Shown piece after piece: positions 18,150 to 26,412 of a DNA stretch of 64,000 nt. The notes below the pieces were generated by a model. It saw nothing but the letters and a program-made list of their open reading frames with translations, did not search any database and was not told where the DNA came from. The position numbers and the translations under genes are program-made. The first letter of the stretch is position 1. Every line of letters begins with the position of its first letter. The DNA lies in assembly GCF_014192015.1 (NCBI RefSeq), contig NZ_JACHXJ010000001.1:1612001-1676000 (forward strand), in the 5' to 3' direction. This DNA is from Paenibacillus rhizosphaerae. Its GTDB lineage: Bacteria; Bacillota; Bacilli; Paenibacillales; Paenibacillaceae.

Positions 18150-18830
18150 ATGATTCGATGTTTATTTCGGGCCGTCTGGAACGGAGAGGGCAGCCCGCGA
18201 TCTTTTTTTCGGGCCCAGGAAAGAGAGCTTTCGCTTGCCGATGCGATGGAGCGGCTGCAGGTCGTCCATTTAAGTCTTTTTGCCGATCAAGAACAGTTGT
18301 TTCTTTATTATGAATGTCTGGACACGCCGGTTCTTCCGGATAGCTTGCTTACTGAAACCGGAGAGCGGCTCGCGGAATGGCCGGGTGGCACACCGGGAAG
18401 ACGATGGGTACCGATGACTGATATTTTTCATTACCAGCACCCTATGTCGAATTCGCAATGGGCCCGTGTCCATAAGGAATGCACACCTTACGGAAGAATC
18501 GCTCTGCTGGAGCCGGAGCAAACGGCAAGCTATGTATATTATCACTACCAATACCAGGAGGAAAAACCGGGAGACGGCGATAAGTACGGCATGATCGGCA
18601 TGCACGAGAACGTTTTGTTTTTCTACTCGGAGCTGCCGGAGACGCTCACACCTGTGTCTTATGAGGGCCGGTTAAAAACGTCGCTGAAGCCCGAAAACTG
18701 GGCCGAGGCCATGGAGCCTCATTTTATCAAGTGGGAGGGGGCTCCTGACGGACAGGACATTTGGCGCAAGCTGATGCTTGTGCTTGAAGTGCGCAGCCCG
18801 GCTGAAAAAAGGGGGGCTCAACATGCGTAA
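18150..18830 (+). CDS. Uncharacterised protein, possibly two fused RhaM-like alpha/beta-barrel halves
   Basis: This 226-aa cytoplasmic protein has no signal peptide or membrane helix. By eye it repeats one pattern. In the first half VVHLSLFADQEQLFLYYECL is followed by RRWVPMTDIFHYQHPM. In the second KYGMIGMHENVLFFYSELPE is followed by NWAEAMEPHFIKW. That resembles the strand and WxxxMxD pattern of L-rhamnose mutarotase (RhaM), a dimeric ferredoxin-like fold. The likeness is weak and the role unknown. GGAGGG precedes ATG 18150. The stop overlaps the GH2 start by 8 bases, showing tight translational coupling, so a role in handling sugars released by that enzyme is plausible. Confidence 0.7.
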   Translation: MIRCLFRAVWNGEGSPRSFFRAQERELSLADAMERLQVVHLSLFADQEQLFLYYECLDTPVLPDSLLTETGERLAEWPGGTPGRRWVPMTDIFHYQHPMSNSQWARVHKECTPYGRIALLEPEQTASYVYYHYQYQEEKPGDGDKYGMIGMHENVLFFYSELPETLTPVSYEGRLKTSLKPENWAEAMEPHFIKWEGAPDGQDIWRKLMLVLEVRSPAEKRGAQHA

Positions 18831-21800
18831 TTCGTTATGCCTGAACGGAGACTGGGATTTCATGCCGCTGTATGATCAACCCCAATCCCGCCAGCTGCCG
18901 GAGAACATCGTGTATGATCAGCACAAGGTGCAGGTCCCATCCAGCTGGAGGCGGACTTACAAGCAGGGCACCGGCCGGTCGTTTGGGAACTTACCCGAAT
19001 ACGGATATGTCCCAATGGACCTGTACGATTATCCGAAGGAATGGGACGCCGCCGAGGCGGGCGTGCTGCACCGGAGCTTCCGGCTTCCGGACCGCATGGC
19101 CGGACAGCGGATCGTGCTGCGCCTAGATGGTATCATGCAGAAGGCCGTCATCTATTTGGACCGGGAGAAAATCGCCGTGTGGGAAGACGGCTACCTGCCG
19201 CTAAGGCTGGATATTACATCCCGGGTGCAGCCGGATCGTGATCATCACCTGCACGTCGTTTGCGGGGGCTTTGACCGCGTGACCCTTCCATCGGGCACGC
19301 AAAAAGTAACCGGACTTACCGGTTCCTGGTTCGGCACCGTTTGCCGGGGCATATGGCAGGACGTTTACTTGGAAGGTTATCCGGAATTGTCACTGGAGGA
19401 TGTCAGCATCCGCACGTCCGTCCTGAAAGGGAAACTGGAGGTGCATGCAATTGCCGGAGGAGCTTCCACCGAGATAGAGCACAATTCGGGAGAGATGGAG
19501 CAGAATACGGTGCAGATCAGGCTTGTCGTACGGGAGCTTGGCGTGTTGAGCGGGAATGAGCATCATGTGGAGCATGCCCAAGCATCCGCGACTCATCCGG
19601 ATTCAAACCCGGTTCTTGCAGCGAGTGCAGCGGCTGTTCCTGTTGACGGTGCCGTTATTCAGCTTCCAAGGCTGTGCGAAAACGAGCGGGACGGGGCCGC
19701 ATACCGCGCCTCCTTCATTCTGGATTGGACGGACGCCCATCAGTGGAGTCCGGATTTCCCATTCCTCTATCGGGCGGAGCTTGAGCTGCTAGTGGATGAG
19801 CGGGTCATCGACCGCTGTCATATTACGTTCGGGTTCCGGGAGTTCTGGTGCGAAGGACCGCGGTTTGTCCTGAACGGCATTCCGATCAATCTGCGCGGAG
19901 ATTCCTGGCATTTTCAAGGCGGGGTGCAGCAGACGGAAGCCTACATCCGGAACTGGTACCGGATGTGCCGCTCCGTTGGCGTGAACAGCATCCGGCTGCA
20001 TGCCGAGCCGTACCCTGAGGACTACGTGCGCATCGCCGATGAAGAAGGCATGCTCATCGTGGATGAAACCGCGATATACGGCTCGGGCAAATCGATGCAG
20101 GCAGACCATCCGGCTTACCTGGAAAACTGCCGGAACCATGTCCGGCGCCTTGTACAGCGGGACAAAAACCACCCGTCCGTCATCTTGTGGAGCGTACAGA
20201 ATGAGATGCGCTGGGTCGACGGGCGTGACGGTTTCAAAACGCATATCCCCGGCCTGATGGCCGCCATCCGCGAGCAGGACCCGACGCGGCCGATTCTTGC
20301 TGAAGGAGACAACCGTCTTCTGTCGAAAGAAGATACGGAGGTGGAGAGCCGCCATTACAATATCGACGGCACGATCGGCCAGTGGGACCGTGACGTTCCG
20401 CTAACGTTCGGCGAGCATGGCGGGTGGTGGTACATCTGCCCGCAGAACAGCAGTATGTATGTCGGACTGCGAGCTTACTGCGGGACAGATGAGAGCACGG
20501 CCGGGCTTGCCGAAAAAGAGCGGCTGTTTGTGGAATATGCCCGGCGTCAGGGCGTATCCGGCCTTTCGACCTTCAACTTTGCGCATTATTTCATGCGGGC
20601 GATGCCTGACCGTGACGTGATGTTACCGCCTGCCGATCCCGGCCAACCCGGCCAGCCCGGCGTCCAGCCGAAGCGGATCCCCGCCTATTCACTGACCTTG
20701 AACAACGGTCTGCTGCCTGAAGAGTATCCGGCTTATTCTCCAAATCCGGCCTTTGCCATCATGGCCAGAGCATTCAAGCCGGCCACCATCATCGCGGCCG
20801 AATACAATCGCTGTTTTTACGATGATGCGCCGGTTCACCGCAGCTTCGACGTGTACAATGATACCCTTGCGGCGCAGGACGTCCGGGTGGAATGCAAGAT
20901 CAGGCAGGGAGGGAGGCTGGTTCACGAGCAAAGCTTTGACTTCCGCCAAGCTCCGGCTGAGCACCAAATCATCTCGCTGCAATGGACCCCGGAATCTGTG
21001 GATGCAGAAGAACGGGCTGAGCTGACCGCGCAACTGATGCATGACGGGCAGCTTGTGCATGAGCTGCGTATCGAATACAGATTGGTACCCGCCAGGCTGC
21101 GCAGCGAAGCGGTAGAAGTCGGCAGGGAAGCATTCTTTTGGGGGCCGGCCGGCGAGTATGACATGATCCGCCGGATGATCCCTGAATGCGCAGCAATAGA
21201 GCGGGAAAGCTTGGCAGGACTGCCAGCGGACAGCTTACTCATCATCGGCACCTATGCCGAGGATGCGGACGGCTGGCTGGAAGCGCAGCTGAAGGCATTC
21301 GTGGAACGCGGCGCCCGTCTCATTCTGCTGGAGCAAAACCAGCTGTCGGTCGGCAAGCTGACGCTGTCGCGCAGGCCATTCATCCGCGCCCATGCAGGCA
21401 GCTACAGCCATCCGGTTCTGAAGGGAATCGGCGACGAGGACTTGATGTTCTGGCATGAAGAGCTGCGGGAAGAAGGTCCGCTGCCGATCATTCATGCGGC
21501 CTATGAAAAACCGGTCATCGGCGACTTTACGATGCTGCTGGAATGCGGAGCAGGCGACTTCGGAGACGGCGGAGACTTGTGGTCGCCGCTGATCGAATAC
21601 CGCAGCGGTGCAGGCATGTTTATCGCGAGCCAGCTCGATCTGATGGCGAACGTCGCGCGCGTTCCGCAGGCCTGCCTGCTGCTGCGGAACCTGCTCGCCT
21701 ACGCCGGGCGCGCCGTCGACGCGGGCGCAGGCGTATCCGCCGCCCGCACGGCCGCGCTGGTGCGCTCCGGCGGAGCGGCCGCAGCTTTCCTCGACAAGCT

Positions 21801-23028
21801 GCGGCTGAATTACACGGCGCTTGGCGAAGCGGCGCCGTTCCTCGCGCCGGCGGGCGCAGCCGCCGCGCCAGGGGGGCCGGCGCCGGGCATCGCCCCAGCG
21901 CCGGACGCAGGCGGGCATGGCCGGCATGCCGCCATGCCGCCCGGGCAGGACTTCGGCCTGCTGGTGGCCGAAGCCTGCCTGCTTGAGGCGCCGGGCGCGG
22001 CCGAGGCCGTCCGGCGCCACGCCGAAGCCGGCGGACGCGTGCTCGTCCTGCCGGCGGAGGGCCCGCAGCAGGCGGCGCTGGCGCGCCTGCTGGACCGTCC
22101 CGTGCGGGTGACGCCGCACGAGGCGTATCACTTGGCGGCGAGTGACAGCGCCGCCATGCGCGGCATCAGCCCGGTGGACCTGTTCGGCTTCGACAAGGTA
22201 TTCTTGTCGCCGCGCGACGTGGTCAACCGGGTGCTGGCCAGCCACAGGATCGAAGCACCCGGGACGGAGGTGCTATGCCGCAGCGTGGAAGGCACCGCCT
22301 GGAAGGACTACTTCGTGAACGGCTACACGGCGGAATACAGCCGTTTGGCGCTGGTGGAGCTGAATCGCGCCAAGGCCGTACCCGCTGGGGCATTCGTGAT
22401 CGAAGCCCAAATTGGCGCGGGAAGCGTGATATGCTCGCAGCTGCTGCCTGATCCCGGCAGCGACAAGGCACTTCGCCTGTATTCGCGCCTCCTCGCCAAT
22501 CTTGGAGCTTCTTTCGAGGATGGCTTGCTCAGCAGCGAGAAGGGAGATGCACAGTGGGCTGTTGAAGCGGTGATGGCCCTGGCGTGTCCACCGCATGTCG
22601 ATTACGAGGCGATGAAAGCTTACCACACGGATCCCGAATTTTCGTTGAACAATTTGGGCGAAGGCTTGTACGGATGGATGCAGAAAAAGGAACGGCGCAC
22701 GGATGATGGATTGCTTCGCCTTGCAGACGCAGGAGACACGCCATGGTTCCTCAGCTGTTTCATCCTGGTGCCCGGGAGGGAAAACGAGCTGCGGCAGGGA
22801 AAGCTCCGCATCAACACCCAAGCGTGGTTCGAGATCTATTTAAACGGTGAGAAGGTCGCGAATCCTGATCAGGAAGCGGTCCTGAAGGGCGGGCTGAACC
22901 GGCTCATCGCCATCGTTCGCGGGACGGCGGAAGACCTTCTCTTCGGTATGACCTTCCTGAACCGGGACGGCACGTACATGAAGGACTTGGCGTTCCGCCT
23001 GACGCTGGACGAAGTCGAGCCGAAATAG
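18823..23028 (+). CDS. Glycoside hydrolase family 2 enzyme with two amidotransferase-like modules
   Basis: This 1401-aa protein starts at ATG 18823, with AAGGGGGG upstream, and has no signal peptide. It opens with the GH2 sugar-binding jelly roll (SLCLNGDWDFMPLY), an Ig-like domain, then the TIM barrel. The acid/base site is WSVQNEMRW (Glu461) and the likely nucleophile TFGEHGGWW (Glu531). After about residue 790 come two flavodoxin-like segments resembling GATase/ThuA folds (LLIIGTYAEDADGWLEAQLK; later VLVLPAEGPQQAALARLL). An Ala/Gly/Pro-rich linker (about 1007-1040) separates them, and a final jelly roll follows (IYLNGEKVANPD). It probably cleaves a beta-linked sugar from imported oligosaccharides. 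Substrate is unknown; beta-galactosidase, beta-glucuronidase or another exo-activity is possible. Confidence 0.85.
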   Translation: MRNSLCLNGDWDFMPLYDQPQSRQLPENIVYDQHKVQVPSSWRRTYKQGTGRSFGNLPEYGYVPMDLYDYPKEWDAAEAGVLHRSFRLPDRMAGQRIVLRLDGIMQKAVIYLDREKIAVWEDGYLPLRLDITSRVQPDRDHHLHVVCGGFDRVTLPSGTQKVTGLTGSWFGTVCRGIWQDVYLEGYPELSLEDVSIRTSVLKGKLEVHAIAGGASTEIEHNSGEMEQNTVQIRLVVRELGVLSGNEHHVEHAQASATHPDSNPVLAASAAAVPVDGAVIQLPRLCENERDGAAYRASFILDWTDAHQWSPDFPFLYRAELELLVDERVIDRCHITFGFREFWCEGPRFVLNGIPINLRGDSWHFQGGVQQTEAYIRNWYRMCRSVGVNSIRLHAEPYPEDYVRIADEEGMLIVDETAIYGSGKSMQADHPAYLENCRNHVRRLVQRDKNHPSVILWSVQNEMRWVDGRDGFKTHIPGLMAAIREQDPTRPILAEGDNRLLSKEDTEVESRHYNIDGTIGQWDRDVPLTFGEHGGWWYICPQNSSMYVGLRAYCGTDESTAGLAEKERLFVEYARRQGVSGLSTFNFAHYFMRAMPDRDVMLPPADPGQPGQPGVQPKRIPAYSLTLNNGLLPEEYPAYSPNPAFAIMARAFKPATIIAAEYNRCFYDDAPVHRSFDVYNDTLAAQDVRVECKIRQGGRLVHEQSFDFRQAPAEHQIISLQWTPESVDAEERAELTAQLMHDGQLVHELRIEYRLVPARLRSEAVEVGREAFFWGPAGEYDMIRRMIPECAAIERESLAGLPADSLLIIGTYAEDADGWLEAQLKAFVERGARLILLEQNQLSVGKLTLSRRPFIRAHAGSYSHPVLKGIGDEDLMFWHEELREEGPLPIIHAAYEKPVIGDFTMLLECGAGDFGDGGDLWSPLIEYRSGAGMFIASQLDLMANVARVPQACLLLRNLLAYAGRAVDAGAGVSAARTAALVRSGGAAAAFLDKLRLNYTALGEAAPFLAPAGAAAAPGGPAPGIAPAPDAGGHGRHAAMPPGQDFGLLVAEACLLEAPGAAEAVRRHAEAGGRVLVLPAEGPQQAALARLLDRPVRVTPHEAYHLAASDSAAMRGISPVDLFGFDKVFLSPRDVVNRVLASHRIEAPGTEVLCRSVEGTAWKDYFVNGYTAEYSRLALVELNRAKAVPAGAFVIEAQIGAGSVICSQLLPDPGSDKALRLYSRLLANLGASFEDGLLSSEKGDAQWAVEAVMALACPPHVDYEAMKAYHTDPEFSLNNLGEGLYGWMQKKERRTDDGLLRLADAGDTPWFLSCFILVPGRENELRQGKLRINTQAWFEIYLNGEKVANPDQEAVLKGGLNRLIAIVRGTAEDLLFGMTFLNRDGTYMKDLAFRLTLDEVEPK

Positions 23029-23136
23029 GCCCTTATGCAGGCGTGATGTGATGAGGCTAAACTACATTTTTTTAGGGGGCTTCTTCCCGCAGATCCAACA
23101 CGGAATCCACACTTCATCATTTTTCAGGAGGTTGTT

Positions 23137-24273
23137 ATGAACTGGAGCGCAACGATCGAACAAACGCTGTTAACCACGAAAGCCAATATCGCCCGCTTTC
23201 AAGGTCAATTTCCGCATGTCAGCCACGGTGACGGCAAATATCAGCTGGTGAACCATACTGATTGGACGGAGGGCTTCTGGGCCGGCATTTTATGGTTGAG
23301 TTATGAATACGGTAAAGATCCGGATATCCATCAGGCAGCGGTCCAAAGCATCCGTTCTTTTCAGGAGAGACTGAAGCAGGAAAGCCACTTACAGCACCAC
23401 GATATCGGCTTTCTGTATTCTTTATCCGCTATGGCAGGCTGGATTGTCGAGCAGAATGAGGATGCCCGGCAAACCGCCCTGCAGGCCGCTGACCTGCTCT
23501 TAAAACGATGGAGGCCGTCTGCGCAAATCATTCAGGCCTGGGGTCCGGAAGGGGACCCGGAAAACGGCGGGCGCATCATCATCGACTGCCTGATGAATCT
23601 TCCGCTTCTGTATTGGGCGTCCGGGCAGACCAGCGACCCTCACTATGCCGCGATCGCCCGAATTCATGCGGACAAGAGCCGGAGATTTCTCGTACGGGGA
23701 GACGGTTCATCGTATCACACGTTCTATTTCGATCCGCAAACGGGTGATTCGATCCGGGGTGGTACGCATCAAGGCTACAGCGACGGTTCCACCTGGTCCC
23801 GCGGGCAGGCTTGGGGCATTTACGGTTTTGCGCTTGCCTACCGCTACTTAAAGGAGCCGTATTTCTTGGACACGGCCAAGCAGCTGGCCCGGTATTTCAT
23901 GGATCAGGTACCGGAGGATCTCGTGGCTTATTGGGATTTTGACGCCCCGCAGCAGGAAGGTGAACCGAGGGACAGCTCTTCTTCGGCCATTGCGGCATGC
24001 GGAATGTTGGAGCTGGCGGAGCATCTGGACGCTTCGGATCCTGAGCGGGCATCTTTTCAGAAGTTTGCGGAGCAGTCCGTCATCTCTATGGCCAACGGAT
24101 ACTTTACGGCAGGCAGCACGAAAGAAGAGGGGTTCCTGCGGCACGGTTCCTACTTTGTCAGAGGGGGGATTTCGCCGGACGATTTTGTCATTTGGGGCGA
24201 TTATTTTTTCCTCGAGGCACTGATGCGTTTGGATAGCCGCTCGCGTGGCTATTGGTACGAAAGACCGCTCTAA
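23137..24273 (+). CDS. ugl: Unsaturated glucuronyl hydrolase (GH88)
   Basis: This 378-aa cytoplasmic protein closely follows the GH88 enzyme of Bacillus sp. GL1 as I recall it. Shared blocks include TDWTEGFWAGILWL, HHDIGFLYSLSA (Asp89), GGRIIIDCLMNLPLLYWA (Asp150, the catalytic acid), RFLVRGDGSSYHTFYF, GGTHQGYSDGSTW and YFVRGGISPDDFVIWGDYFF. The family hydrates the double bond of a 4,5-unsaturated uronic acid at the non-reducing end of lyase products, releasing it. Its presence implies that the locus handles lyase-cut, uronate-containing polysaccharide (glycosaminoglycan, gellan or xanthan type). CAGGAGG precedes ATG 23137. It is the last gene before a terminator. Confidence 0.95.
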   Translation: MNWSATIEQTLLTTKANIARFQGQFPHVSHGDGKYQLVNHTDWTEGFWAGILWLSYEYGKDPDIHQAAVQSIRSFQERLKQESHLQHHDIGFLYSLSAMAGWIVEQNEDARQTALQAADLLLKRWRPSAQIIQAWGPEGDPENGGRIIIDCLMNLPLLYWASGQTSDPHYAAIARIHADKSRRFLVRGDGSSYHTFYFDPQTGDSIRGGTHQGYSDGSTWSRGQAWGIYGFALAYRYLKEPYFLDTAKQLARYFMDQVPEDLVAYWDFDAPQQEGEPRDSSSSAIAACGMLELAEHLDASDPERASFQKFAEQSVISMANGYFTAGSTKEEGFLRHGSYFVRGGISPDDFVIWGDYFFLEALMRLDSRSRGYWYERPL

Positions 24274-24321
24274 CCCAAAAAGGCGGCATCGAAGAAAATG
24301 TAAAGTTTAACGAGTATGATC

Positions 24322-24349
24322 AAAGGAGGCGGCCATCGTGCCGCCTTTT
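24322..24349 (+). terminator. Rho-independent terminator after the GH88 gene
   Basis: GGCGGC and GCCGCC pair around CATCGT and are followed by TTTT; the flanking AAAGGA extends the stem imperfectly. It closes the GH2-GH88 operon. Confidence 0.75.
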
Positions 24350-24375
24350 GCCTTAGTTACTCAAATTCTGCTGAA

Positions 24376-24400
24376 CGACAAAAAGTCCCCCGAGAGGGAC
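24376..24400 (-). terminator. Second (distal) terminator of the catalase transcript
   Basis: On the minus strand GTCCC and GGGAC pair around TCTCGG and are followed by TTTTT. It lies just beyond the proximal hairpin at 24412-24442. Confidence 0.5.
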
Positions 24401-24411
24401 GACTGAACACA

Positions 24412-24442
24412 AGAAAAAGGGACACGTTAAAGAACGTATCCC
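24412..24442 (-). terminator. Proximal terminator of the catalase gene
   Basis: On the minus strand GGGATACGTT pairs with AACGTGTCCC (one G-U pair) around CTTT, followed by TTTTTC. The position, about 70 bp after the stop codon, fits the catalase transcript. Confidence 0.75.
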
Positions 24443-24512
24443 TGCTCCCGGCTACCAAGCTCAAACCTATCGTATATCCTCAATTCTCCTCGAAAAGGTC
24501 CTTTATGCAGTC

Positions 24513-25964
24513 TCACCCTTTACCCTTCATACCGATCTGCCGCGCAACCCGTTCACCAAGCTCCGGAGAAGCTTCGTACAGGTAACTTAATACGATCCGC
24601 TGCGTTTCATGGGATATTCCATTCAGATCAGCCGCTAAGTTATCCACCAAATGCTCCTGCTGCGATGGTGAAATGGCGCGGTAAAACTCCCCGGCTTGGG
24701 TGAAATTATCCGGTTTGGATATGCCGGTCCGTTCGAGCTTGCCCTCCACGTATCTTCCGTTGCCGCTGGTCATCAGGGAAGCCGGAGACCAATCCTCCTG
24801 GTGGTTGATCGGGATGCTGCGAAAACTAGGGCCTAACCGCCTGCGCTGGGAATCCCAGTAAATGTTGGCGCGGCCCTGCAGCATTTTATCATCCGATAAT
24901 TCGGCCCCCTCCAACAGGTTGGACGGGGAAAAAGCAATCTTCTCCACCTGCCCCATATAATTGTCCGTATTGCGGTTCAATACGAGGCGGCCGACCGGAC
25001 GAAGAGGGTACTGCTGCTGGTCCCATACCTTGGTATCATCCAGCGGGTCGAACGGAAGATGTGACGCATCATCAGGATTCATCAGCTGCACATACAGCCC
25101 GTACTCCACAGTCTTGCCCGCGGCAATGGTATCGTACAGATCCTTGCCGGCAATATCCGGGTTCTCACCCGCCAGCCGGGCTGCTTCCTGCCGATCAATG
25201 TACTGCTCGCCGGCTAAAGGCATCCAGTGGTATTTTACATAGGTACGTACGCCCTTCGCATTTTTCCACACGTAAGTGTTCACGCTGTGACCCTTGATAT
25301 GGCGGAAGCTCTTCACCGTGCCCACGTCCGAGTATAGCCAGACGAGGAAATGGGTGGATTCCGGCGCCCTGGCTACAAAGCTCCAGAATCGTTCGGGATC
25401 GATCAAATTGTTTTTCGGTGAGGGCAGAAAGGCTTGGATCGATTCCGGGAACCGGACGGCATCTCGAACTAAAAAGACGGGGATATGATTGCACAACAAA
25501 TCAAAGACTCCCTGCTCGGTGTAAAACTTGGTAGAAAACCCGCGTACGTTGCGCGAAGTATCCGGTGTGCCTTTATTGCTGACCGCGAGGGAAAAGCGTA
25601 CCGTGACGGGAACCTGCTGACCGGGCGTTTGCAAAAAGCTGAGCATCGTATAATCGCTCATGGAATGCACCGTCTCAAAGTAACCGAAAGCGCCAAAGCC
25701 TTTCACGTGGACGGGACGCTCAATGATTTTCGTATGTACAAAGGTTTCCAGTGTTTCATGTAAAATGTTATCCTGTTCCAGAACGGGTCCCCGTTCGCCA
25801 ACCGTCTGCGAGTGCATAGCGGCCGGCAGATCTTCTGCCCATGGGAAGGACTGGTTTACGTTATGCGGCCTGTCGTCCCCCGCATATGGATCCGCTGGAC
25901 TTGGTTGACGGTTCGCTGCATTGCCGGCCTGAGGGGTAGCGCCGTTGGGATGGGAATCTTTCAT
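24513..25964 (-). CDS. Heme catalase
   Basis: This 483-aa protein breaks down hydrogen peroxide. The distal His is in RPVHVKGFGAFGYFE (His86), the distal Asn in DLLCNHIPVF (Asn159), and the heme-ligand Tyr in GRANIYWDSQRRRLG (Tyr369). RFSLAVSNKGTPDTSRNVRG is the conserved strand. The active-site surroundings differ from the common clade (VKGFGAFG rather than ARGAGAHG), so it is a divergent monofunctional catalase. No PerR box was recognised upstream. It is monocistronic, with two terminators downstream. Confidence 0.92.
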   Translation of the reverse strand: MKDSHPNGATPQAGNAANRQPSPADPYAGDDRPHNVNQSFPWAEDLPAAMHSQTVGERGPVLEQDNILHETLETFVHTKIIERPVHVKGFGAFGYFETVHSMSDYTMLSFLQTPGQQVPVTVRFSLAVSNKGTPDTSRNVRGFSTKFYTEQGVFDLLCNHIPVFLVRDAVRFPESIQAFLPSPKNNLIDPERFWSFVARAPESTHFLVWLYSDVGTVKSFRHIKGHSVNTYVWKNAKGVRTYVKYHWMPLAGEQYIDRQEAARLAGENPDIAGKDLYDTIAAGKTVEYGLYVQLMNPDDASHLPFDPLDDTKVWDQQQYPLRPVGRLVLNRNTDNYMGQVEKIAFSPSNLLEGAELSDDKMLQGRANIYWDSQRRRLGPSFRSIPINHQEDWSPASLMTSGNGRYVEGKLERTGISKPDNFTQAGEFYRAISPSQQEHLVDNLAADLNGISHETQRIVLSYLYEASPELGERVARQIGMKGKG

Positions 25965-26129
25965 TCCTTGACCTCCATTTCCATGACTTCTCTCCTATAT
26001 GGTTTATGCGGACTTCCAATGCAAATATGACCCAGCTGTATTAGGCATACACGCGCTGAACTGAAAACAGGAGAGACGATTGGGCCGATAAGGAGTGATC
26101 TATTCCCCGGTCGAAATAGGGTTGGTTAT

Positions 26130-26314
26130 ATGTTCATTTCGTCAATAGAACGGAGGGAATGCGATATTATGATTCGTGAAGCGGAATATTGCAGATCCTT
26201 GCATTGTCATAAGATTATGCTGCTCAGCCATGCCAAACGGGTCAGGGCCCATCATTTTTCGAACGGGAAGGGTATGACGGCTCTGTGAGCAAAGGATTCA
26301 AAAAATATTTGTAA
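26130..26314 (+). pseudogene. GNAT acetyltransferase remnant with a frameshift
   Basis: From ATG 26169 the reading REAEYCRSLHCHKIMLLSHA then KRVRAHHF matches the end of a GNAT acetyltransferase: acetyl-CoA helix, then strand KIMLLS, then RAHHFYE. It stops at TGA 26286. Reading on one frame over from the T-run at 26255-26259 gives FEREGYDGSVSKGFKKYL and a stop at 26312, the normal GNAT ending (FERxGY). A single missing T in the run explains the break. The usual acetyl-CoA loop and the N-terminal ~90 residues are also absent. It lies between the catalase and the FAD oxidoreductase and is probably dead. Confidence 0.7.
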
Positions 26315-26350
26315 CCGTACATTTAGGAAAACCTGAAGATCAGCTCGAAA

Positions 26351-26380
26351 TTCCTCTATAAGAGAAGTGTTCGCTATAAT
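26351..26380 (+). promoter_or_regulatory. Candidate sigma-A promoter for the FAD oxidoreductase
   Basis: A perfect TATAAT at 26375-26380 sits 32 bp before the ATG. The best -35 is TTCCTC at 26351 with an 18-bp spacer, which is weak. Confidence 0.4.
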
Positions 26381-26412
26381 GGGGTAACAGGCATCAAGAA
26401 AGGAATGTAATT

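Noticed and set aside
21235..22245. 336-aa open frame on the minus strand, Arg- and Ala-rich
   Set aside because: Produced by the GC-rich segment of the GH2 gene; the sense frame continues with domain signatures.
23030..23136. Possible terminator between GH2 and GH88
   Set aside because: TTTTTTAGGGGG is present but no stem-loop precedes the T-run, so the two genes are treated as one operon.
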